From JBBQYA01 sp038209155 (GTDB lineage Bacteria > Bacteroidota > Bacteroidia > Sphingobacteriales > Sphingobacteriaceae), in NCBI GenBank assembly GCA_038209155.1, contig JBBQYA010000011.1, positions 1-47,507 of the forward strand: a stretch of 47,507 bases of DNA, read 5' to 3'. A program made the position numbers and the translations under genes. The notes beneath the pieces were generated by a model. That model saw only the letters and a list, made by a program, of their open reading frames with translations, was not told where the DNA came from and searched no databases. This document shows, in pieces, positions 41,501 through 47,507 of the stretch (positions within the stretch are counted from its first letter, which is position 1; each line of letters starts with the position of its first letter).

Positions 41501-42831
41501 AAATTTGAATTGCTAAAGATTTTAGAGAAAAATGATTTGGAGGTTTTTTTGTTTGATTTTACAATCAAATCCTTTTCAGATGATAGGGTTTCTCTAGGTA
41601 AATATAGTAAGTATTTTTCTCTGATTGCAGAAAAACGTTCTAAGCCAAAAGCCCAGCTTTTCTTAATTTCTTCTATTGGTGTTCCTTTTATTATTTGAAT
41701 TCTTAATTGAGAATTTCCAGCAAGTTTCTCAAAATAATTATTAAAGAATTTTTCATTGTTTGGGTAAATAGAATAGTAATAAAGAAGCCAACGCAAATCT
41801 AATCCTGATTTTACGGCTCCGGTGTTTTTTTCTTCTATCCTTAAATCTGTACCATAACAAAGCTTGTTTTCATAAGGTGGATTCTTACTCATTCCTACAA
41901 TACTTATCGGAGTAAATTCAAAATCTTTTGATTTTAAATCTGGATGGCCGATCACCTGAAAAGGAAAATAAGTACCTCTTCCCACGCTGATTGTTGTACC
42001 TTCAAAAAGACATAAAGAAGCATATAATTTGATTGCTAATTGATTTGGTAAATTTGGAGAAGGAGGAACCGGAAGTACATATTCCTTTGATCGCGAAGTA
42101 AGATTTTTGAGTTTTATAATTTTTAATTTACACTTTAAACTATCCGATAACCAGTATTCTCCATTTATCATTTTTGCATATTCTCCAATACTCATACCGT
42201 ACAAAATGGGAACAGGATGCATACCTACAAAAGATTTAAATTCAGGTTCCATAATTGGACCATCTACAAATGCCATGTTTGGATTGGGGCGATCAAGCAA
42301 CATAAGTTCAATTTTATTTTCTGCACAAGCTTCCATCACATAATGTAAAGTTGAAATATAGGTGTAGAAGCGAGCACCCACATCTTGAATATCAAAAATT
42401 AAAATATCGGTTTCCGAAAGATCTTGATTTGTTGGTTTCTTTTTAGATCCGTACAAAGAAATCAAAGGAAGACCCGTTTTTTTGTCTTTTGTATTATCAA
42501 AAAATTCACCAGCATCTACATCACCTCGAAATCCATGTTCTGGCGAAAAAATATTAATAATTGTAATTCCGGAATTTAAAAGAGTGTCCACCAAATGAGA
42601 TTTTCCAACCAAGGAAGTTTGATTGACTACTAGAGAAACCCGTTTGTTTTTTAAATAGGGAAAGTACTTTTCTGTTTGCTCTGCACCAGGAATAATAGGT
42701 AGATTATGATCTTTAATTGCAAATAAATTTGTTGATTGTAAAACTAGAAGAAAAATTAAACCAATTAAAAACCGCCAATGTTTCTGCACTCTAAGTAGAA
42801 ATACTACTTTTGATTTTTGCCAAAATCTCAT
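41497..42831 (-). CDS. namZ: Exo-beta-N-acetylmuramidase NamZ (DUF1343)
   Basis: 444 residues. Signal segment about 16-38 (HWRFLIGLIFLLVLQSTNLFA) after a basic leader; then the DUF1343 core: VSLVVNQTSLVGKSHLVDTL, FSPEHGFRGDVDAGE, FDIQDVGARFYTYISTL, LDRPNPN, VGRGTYFPFQVIGHPD. Known for NamZ: it removes non-reducing terminal MurNAc from peptidoglycan fragments in wall recycling. It is followed by fmt with a 4-bp overlap and is divergent from the LolE-like permease with about 21 bp between starts. Confidence 0.92.
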   Translation of the reverse strand: MRFWQKSKVVFLLRVQKHWRFLIGLIFLLVLQSTNLFAIKDHNLPIIPGAEQTEKYFPYLKNKRVSLVVNQTSLVGKSHLVDTLLNSGITIINIFSPEHGFRGDVDAGEFFDNTKDKKTGLPLISLYGSKKKPTNQDLSETDILIFDIQDVGARFYTYISTLHYVMEACAENKIELMLLDRPNPNMAFVDGPIMEPEFKSFVGMHPVPILYGMSIGEYAKMINGEYWLSDSLKCKLKIIKLKNLTSRSKEYVLPVPPSPNLPNQLAIKLYASLCLFEGTTISVGRGTYFPFQVIGHPDLKSKDFEFTPISIVGMSKNPPYENKLCYGTDLRIEEKNTGAVKSGLDLRWLLYYYSIYPNNEKFFNNYFEKLAGNSQLRIQIIKGTPIEEIKKSWAFGLERFSAIREKYLLYLPRETLSSEKDLIVKSNKKTSKSFFSKIFSNSNL

Positions 42832-42852
42832 CTTGCAAGTAAAATAAAAATA

Positions 42853-44070
42853 TTGAATTTCGAACGTTTTATAGCCAAAAGGATTGTCAACTCTTCCGAA
42901 AGAACTTTTTCTAAATTAATTGTAGGAATTGCCATTACTGGAATTATGCTTGGTCTGGCGGTCATGATTATTTCCTTTGCTATCATTACTGGTTTTAAAA
43001 AAGAGATTGAACAAAAGGTTACTGGTTTTGCAGGAGTTGCACAAATAACTGCTTACGATCTAAATTCATCCTACGAAAGTACACCCATAAATCGGAAACA
43101 AGGCTTTTTAAATTCTTTAGCGAAATTTAAATCCATAGAAAAGGTGAATCCTTATGCTTATAAAGCTGGAATTATTAGTTCAAACGGCGATATAGAAGGT
43201 GTTGTTCTTAAGGGTGTAGATTTTGATTTTGATTGGAGTTTTTTCAAAAATAAAATCATAAATGGTAAACTTCCGGTGTATCAAGATTCCATTTCGAGTA
43301 ATCAAGTTTTGATTTCTGCTTTCACAGCTAATCGTTTATCGCTTAAAACTGGAGATTCTTTCACCATGTTTTTCGTTCAAGAACCTATCAGGAAAAGAAA
43401 ATTTACTATTTCGGGTATCTATTCTATCGGAATGGAAGATTTAGATAAAGTATTTGTAATCTCAGATATTAAACAGATTCAAAAATTGAATGATTGGCAG
43501 CCAGACCAGATTGGAGGGTTTGAAATAGTTGCTAATTCTAATGCTAACATTTTGGAAATTTCAGATTTGGTTCGGTCAGAAGTTGGGCCAGAGTTAAATT
43601 CAATTTCTATTCTGGAAAGGTATCCTCAATTATTCGAATGGCTAAATTTATTAGATGTAAATGCAGATGTAATTTTAGTTTTAATGTTGCTTGTAGCTGG
43701 AATAAACATGATTTCTGCATTACTAATCATGATTTTGGAACGTACCAATATGATCGGTATTCTAAAAGCTCTAGGTGCTGGAAATGTGAGTATTCGTAAA
43801 ATTTTTATTTATAATGCCATTTATCTTATTGGCTATGGAATGATTTTAGGAAATATTTTGGGTTTGGGAATATGTTTTTTGCAACAGCAATTTCAGTTTT
43901 TAAAACTCGATCAGCAGTCTTATTATTTAAGTTCCGTACCAATAGATTTAGACTTTAAAACAGTTTTGTTTTTAAATTTAGGCACATTATTAGTTTCACT
44001 TATAATGTTAATAATTCCATCATCCTTAGTAAGTTCTATTACTCCAGTTAAAGCTATTCGGTTTAAATAA
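42853..44070 (+). CDS. ABC transporter permease of the LolC/LolE-FtsX family
   Basis: 405 residues from TTG 42853 (MNFERFIAKRI, the usual start of homologues; a TTG at 42817 would also be in frame but overlaps namZ). One N-terminal TM helix (KLIVGIAITGIMLGLAVMIISFAII), a periplasmic MacB-PCD domain (about 50-265) and three C-terminal TM helices, including the GILKALGAGNVSIRKIFIYNAIYLIGYG segment. Likely role: lipoprotein release to the outer membrane. The ATPase gene is not adjacent. Confidence 0.88.
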   Translation: MNFERFIAKRIVNSSERTFSKLIVGIAITGIMLGLAVMIISFAIITGFKKEIEQKVTGFAGVAQITAYDLNSSYESTPINRKQGFLNSLAKFKSIEKVNPYAYKAGIISSNGDIEGVVLKGVDFDFDWSFFKNKIINGKLPVYQDSISSNQVLISAFTANRLSLKTGDSFTMFFVQEPIRKRKFTISGIYSIGMEDLDKVFVISDIKQIQKLNDWQPDQIGGFEIVANSNANILEISDLVRSEVGPELNSISILERYPQLFEWLNLLDVNADVILVLMLLVAGINMISALLIMILERTNMIGILKALGAGNVSIRKIFIYNAIYLIGYGMILGNILGLGICFLQQQFQFLKLDQQSYYLSSVPIDLDFKTVLFLNLGTLLVSLIMLIIPSSLVSSITPVKAIRFK

Positions 44071-44094
44071 TTTCCTAAGCGGGAATTAAAAAAC

Positions 44095-45636
44095 CTAATT
44101 TTTCACAAAATCATAACTTAAATAATCGATATAATCATTCACTTTTATTTTCACAGAAGTTATCATACCATCTTTTGTATTAAAATCTATCACTTGAATT
44201 CCCCAAACAGGATCGGAATAGTTGCACAAGAATTTATTTTCGCCCAAAGGAGATAAATAACCAATGATTTGTGGATGGTGCTCAAAATTTATCTTTAATA
44301 ACTGATTTTGATTTTTTGACTTTTTATCGGTTTCGCTAATGACAATATTTCCATAAAAATCATTGTTGTATGATCCAACATAATTTCTATTTTCGAAACT
44401 CGCTTTCGGTTTAGTATCGGCTTGTTTTTTTAATTTATTCAAATCATTTTGATCTGCAATAAGCCCGCTTTTACTTCTTGCCAAATTTAAATTACTGTAA
44501 TTTCTGTAGGGAGCATTTACATAAATATCTACAATTTGCTGTTTCAAAGAAGTAAACAAATCATTGACATCGGTATTGGTAAGTACTACTATTCCTAATT
44601 TTAATTCTGGAATAAAACAAGTGACGGTTACAAATCCATTGGCGCCTCCAGTATGTTCAATTATTTTTTTACCATAGTAATCTCCTAAAAACCAACCCAG
44701 TCCATAAGTGCTAAAATGTTTCTGTGGAAATGTTTTTGAATTTACATCATTGACTATCGTTTGCGAAGTTCGAGTTTGAGCTAAAGCTGAATAAGGAATT
44801 ACTTGCTTTCCTTTAAATTTTCCAGAATCTAATTGCATAATCAACCAATTAGATAAGTCATTCACACAAGAATTTATGGAAGCAGCTGGTCCAATATTAT
44901 CCATATTGTTATAAGGTAATTCTATAAGTTTTTGATCTAAAATAGTGTAGGGTTTGCACGCATTTGGATCTTCTAAAATTCCAGAAAAATAGGTGGTTGT
45001 TCTGTTCATTTCTAATGGTTTTAAAAATCTTTTCAAAACAAAATCATTCCAGCTAGTATCTGTAGCAGCCAAAATAACCTCACCTGCTGTTAAATAAGCA
45101 GAATTGCAATACCCGAATTTATAACGGAATGGTTGTGTTGCATCTGTTAAAGCCATTTTTTCAATAATTTCTTTTCTGCTTAAATTAGATGCCCAATTTA
45201 AAAAATCACCTTGAAAAGTTTGAAAACCAATACGATGAGTGAGCAAATCACGGATAGTAACATTTGCATTCGCCAGTGGGTCTTTCAATTTGAAATAAGG
45301 GATGTATTTAATTACTTTATCATCTAAAGAAATTCTTTTTTCAGATTCAAGTATTGCTAATGCAGTTCCTGTAAAGGCTTTACTGTTAGATGCAATTTGA
45401 AAAAGTGTGTTTCCATCCACTTTTTCTTTGGTAGTAATAGAGCGAACACCATAGCCTTTACTCACAACTATTTTTCCATCTTTTACAATTGCAATGGCAA
45501 GTCCAGGAACATTCCAATCTTGCAAAGCTTTATTGATATAATTATCTAAACTGTCTTCAATAAATCTATTTTGAGAATAGCTTACTGAACAAAAAATAAA
45601 TAAAAGTAAAGAGAGTAAAATGATTTTTTTCTTCAT
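44095..45636 (-). CDS. Exported serine hydrolase (class C beta-lactamase-like) with C-terminal extension
   Basis: 513 residues. Signal peptide to about 22 (KKIILLSLLLFIFCSVSYSQ). The penicillin-binding/AmpC-like fold has SxxK at S83-K86 (IASNSKAFTGTAL), Y-x-N at Y176-N178 (FGYCNSAYL) and HTGG (328-331) in place of KTG. The last 130 residues resemble a DUF3471-like beta domain. Could be an esterase, D-amino-acid peptidase or lipase-class hydrolase; beta-lactamase activity is not implied. Separate transcript. Confidence 0.85.
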   Translation of the reverse strand: MKKKIILLSLLLFIFCSVSYSQNRFIEDSLDNYINKALQDWNVPGLAIAIVKDGKIVVSKGYGVRSITTKEKVDGNTLFQIASNSKAFTGTALAILESEKRISLDDKVIKYIPYFKLKDPLANANVTIRDLLTHRIGFQTFQGDFLNWASNLSRKEIIEKMALTDATQPFRYKFGYCNSAYLTAGEVILAATDTSWNDFVLKRFLKPLEMNRTTTYFSGILEDPNACKPYTILDQKLIELPYNNMDNIGPAASINSCVNDLSNWLIMQLDSGKFKGKQVIPYSALAQTRTSQTIVNDVNSKTFPQKHFSTYGLGWFLGDYYGKKIIEHTGGANGFVTVTCFIPELKLGIVVLTNTDVNDLFTSLKQQIVDIYVNAPYRNYSNLNLARSKSGLIADQNDLNKLKKQADTKPKASFENRNYVGSYNNDFYGNIVISETDKKSKNQNQLLKINFEHHPQIIGYLSPLGENKFLCNYSDPVWGIQVIDFNTKDGMITSVKIKVNDYIDYLSYDFVKN

Positions 45637-45642
45637 ATGTAT

Positions 45643-45671
45643 AAAAAAAGCTTCAATTTCATAAAGCTTTT
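45643..45671 (-). terminator. Intrinsic terminator of the DUF937-like gene
   Basis: AAAAGCTT (45646-45653) and AAGCTTTT (45664-45671) pair perfectly, with a T-run on the minus strand after the stem. It lies 21 bp beyond the stop of the 45693-46226 gene and just ahead of the serine hydrolase start. Confidence 0.75.
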
Positions 45672-45692
45672 GAATTAAATTTAATGTAAGAT

Positions 45693-46226
45693 TTATTTGA
45701 ATAATTTTCCGAGAATACTTCCTATTCCATCTAATTCATTTTGGTCTTTATTCTCGGTGGTATTATCAGTGGAGTTTCCAGAAATCATGTATCCAATAGT
45801 AGATAAGTCAAAACCCCCAGCTTTTCCTCCAGTTAAAGAGTTTATGATTTCTCCTAGATTGAAGCTAGAATCGTTGGGATCGTTGGTTTTATTCACAAAA
45901 CTATTCATCACCTTTGGAAGAATTCCTGAAACTACAGACATAGCGGCTTCATTGGATATTCCTAATTTTTGCATTAATTTTCCAGCAACACCAGAGGTTA
46001 AATTATTCATTATCGGATTTCCGGAAGTGCCTAAATTGCCACCAGAATTAAACATTTGCAATACGTCTTGAAGGTTTCCACCATTAACTTGTTGTTTTAA
46101 TCCTTCAAAAAGAGAATTTGCAGTTTCATTTACTGCCATTTCATTTTTTTCATTTGGAATTTCTATATTGTTAATAATATCATCATTTGCATTATCTTTC
46201 ACCAGTTGTAAAAAATTTTCAAGCAT
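45693..46226 (-). CDS. DUF937-like protein
   Basis: 177 residues, glycine- and asparagine-rich, no signal. The helical core (NSLFEGLKQQVNGGNLQDVLQMF, SGVAGKLMQKLGISNEAAMSVVSGILPKVMNSF) is typical of DUF937/YidB-like proteins, whose function is unknown. A glycine-rich end (GGKAGGFDLSTIGYMISG) follows. Confidence 0.75.
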   Translation of the reverse strand: MLENFLQLVKDNANDDIINNIEIPNEKNEMAVNETANSLFEGLKQQVNGGNLQDVLQMFNSGGNLGTSGNPIMNNLTSGVAGKLMQKLGISNEAAMSVVSGILPKVMNSFVNKTNDPNDSSFNLGEIINSLTGGKAGGFDLSTIGYMISGNSTDNTTENKDQNELDGIGSILGKLFK

Positions 46227-46316
46227 GATTTTTATGTTTTAAAGGTTTATTATTTTTTAATAAACTTAATCATAATTTAAAATAGTCTACGATTTTTGCA
46301 ATTTATTTTTTTATTA

Positions 46317-46814
46317 ATGAAAAAAGTCTGCCTTTACATCTTTATGTTTATTTGCATAGCTAATAGCTTATATGCAGATGCAAAGCCTGGTAGACGAAAA
46401 ATGATAAAAATTCTCAATCGAGAAATTCAAATTATAGATTCTGTTATTGCAAAATTTAAAAGAGAACAGGCAAAATCAATTTTTAACTTAAAAGAAAAAC
46501 GAGCTATACTTAATAAAGAAGATTCAATAAAAAACTATCAAGATTCTATTTTTAAAAATAGAAATTCCTTAGATTCGGGTAGTAGAATGGAGAAAACAGT
46601 ATTAAGTTTTGAAGAAAGAATGAAATTAGATTCTGTAAAGTATGCCGAAAGTAAAACGATAAAACCAGATAACCAATTACGAACAGACGTTTTGCAATTG
46701 GAAAATAAACAAATGAGGGAAGAGTTTACTTTGATAAAATTAGACTTCGAGCGTCTTAAATTATTAAATGAATTGGATAAATTGCTGAATAAAAGGAAGA
46801 GAAAGAGGCAATGA
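46317..46814 (+). CDS. Exported coiled-coil protein of unknown function
   Basis: 165 residues from ATG 46317 (a TTG at 46296 is less likely because it would bury the signal). Signal peptide MKKVCLYIFMFICIANSLYA. The rest is highly charged and helical (IQIIDSVIAKFKREQAKS, LENKQMREEFTLIKLDFERLKLLNELDKLL), ending in a basic tail (NKRKRKRQ). Periplasmic; no family recognised. Confidence 0.65.
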   Translation: MKKVCLYIFMFICIANSLYADAKPGRRKMIKILNREIQIIDSVIAKFKREQAKSIFNLKEKRAILNKEDSIKNYQDSIFKNRNSLDSGSRMEKTVLSFEERMKLDSVKYAESKTIKPDNQLRTDVLQLENKQMREEFTLIKLDFERLKLLNELDKLLNKRKRKRQ

Positions 46815-46877
46815 TTTTGTTAGGTTAATTAATTTTTTAATAATTATTTAAATAATAAAGATTTAAAAATTAGCTTT

Positions 46878-47117
46878 CTATTTAAAAAATGCTGGACAAT
46901 AGGTTATGCCTAACATCATGTAGTTTGGTCTGAATGGTTTAGAATTTTCTACTAATGCTATATTAGGAAGAACGTTTTTATCAATAGTCTGATAAGAAAA
47001 ATATGCTTTGGTTTGATAAACATATTCCAACTTGAATTTTAATAGACCAAATTTCTCTATCTTATTTTCTATTCCAAAACCAGCCGATCTAAAAGAATTA
47101 ATTTGTTCTGGATTCAC
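46878..47117 (-). pseudogene. C-terminal fragment of an outer-membrane beta-barrel protein
   Basis: About 79 residues with alternating strand pattern (GFGIENKIEKFGLLKFKLEYVYQTKAYF, FRPNYMMLGITYCPAFF), like the last two or three strands of a barrel. The only start is GTG at 47117; the frame is open further to a stop at 47181-47183, and no barrel or signal sequence is found beyond it in any frame. It may be a truncated remnant. Confidence 0.45.
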
Positions 47118-47341
47118 AATTTTTAAACTATAAAAGCTATTTATATTCTCACTTATTGTTTTGGATATTTTGAAATTTATCTAAAGTTTGAATTCTGCAA
47201 CAATTGCTATATAAAACATCTGTTTTATAATTTTTTTAAAAATAAAGAAAACAACATTTAGAATTAAACTAACCGATTTTCAATATAACTTAAGGATAAA
47301 GCTTGTAAAAATTAATTTAAAAGTTCTAGATTAGAATTATT

Positions 47342-47507
47342 TCAATCAACATTTCCAATAATTTCCAACCATCTATCTTTTGCCTCTCTATAAGTAGATT
47401 GCCCAATATGATTAAAATCTGCTTCTCCGCGAATCAATTGGTTCGGAATACAAGTTTGTGTCGAATTAGTAACTATAAAATGATTGGTCATTTCTATAAT
47501 TAATTCC
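47342..47507 (-). CDS. C-terminal part of an unrecognised protein (5' end outside window)
   Basis: A 54-residue frame runs open from the window edge to TGA at 47342-47344. It includes MTNHFIVTNSTQTCIP, QLIRGEADFNHIGQS and YREAKDRWLEIIGNVD. The sequence looks protein-like, with mixed charged and aromatic residues and no compositional bias. I do not recognise the family. Confidence 0.6.
   Translation of the reverse strand, partial: ELIIEMTNHFIVTNSTQTCIPNQLIRGEADFNHIGQSTYREAKDRWLEIIGNVD

Noticed and set aside
44069..44087. Hairpin AATTTCC/GGGAATT after the LolE-like gene
   Set aside because: It has no T-run after it on the plus strand and overlaps the stop codon; too weak to call a terminator.
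1..47507. tRNA, rRNA, CRISPR arrays, insertion sequences, prophage genes
   Set aside because: No sequence with cloverleaf-type pattern, repeat-spacer array, transposase or phage structural gene was seen on either strand.

Overview
This is a low-GC (roughly 30 percent G+C by eye) chromosomal segment of a member of the Bacteroidota. The evidence is the gene families and the signals together: a cobalamin riboswitch leading a BtuB-like receptor and a BtuG-like surface lipoprotein, an S46 dipeptidyl-peptidase, a Wzi/RemB-type outer-membrane barrel, DUF4369-TlpA and PepSY-like periplasmic proteins, a TPR histidine kinase, TAnnTTTG-type -7 promoter elements and almost no Shine-Dalgarno sequences. 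The exact class cannot be fixed from this sequence. No rRNA, tRNA, CRISPR array, prophage or insertion sequence was seen. Most of the window is ordinary core genome in short operons.

Left part (1-14.7 kb): the 3' end of truC, 3-hydroxybutyryl-CoA dehydrogenase, a LexA-like XRE/S24 regulator divergent from a degenerate GIY-YIG protein with an operator-like repeat between them, an exonuclease/GIY-YIG fusion, an unrecognised gene with two striking palindromes upstream, a DPP11-like S46 peptidase, a lone receiver protein, and a compact plus-strand run msrC - hydrolase - alkyladenine glycosylase. This run meets a minus-strand operon of DUF1456, a lipoprotein and a RidA-family protein. A YdeI-like protein and mnmE follow.

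Middle (14.7-30.3 kb): a TonB-dependent receptor plus a periplasmic thioredoxin-like protein behind a promoter that carries a DtxR/IdeR-like palindrome; a TPR histidine kinase without a neighbouring regulator; dedA; gatB; a TlpA-like lipoprotein; a PhoB/PhoR-type two-component pair preceded by three TTAAC repeats at exact 11-bp spacing (a Pho-box-like array); an RluA-type pseudouridine synthase; a Wzi/RemB-like barrel; an SPFH lipoprotein; and a ParE/RelE-type toxin-antitoxin pair.

Right part (30.3-47.5 kb): a gene-free AT-rich stretch with nested inverted repeats, a nucleotidyltransferase-fold protein, an NTF2-like lipoprotein, the B12 riboswitch-btuB-btuG transcription unit with a good terminator, a class III sirtuin, a GT-C-type glycosyltransferase, a DUF6580 membrane protein, a minus-strand operon namZ-fmt-crtA-like-small gene, a LolE-type permease, a serine hydrolase, a DUF937-like protein, and two incomplete coding regions at the right edge. 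The strongest leads are regulatory: the Pho-box array, the DtxR-like operator, the S24-regulator operator, and the possible small structured RNA near 30.45 kb. I did not see a convincing multi-gene system of an undescribed kind.
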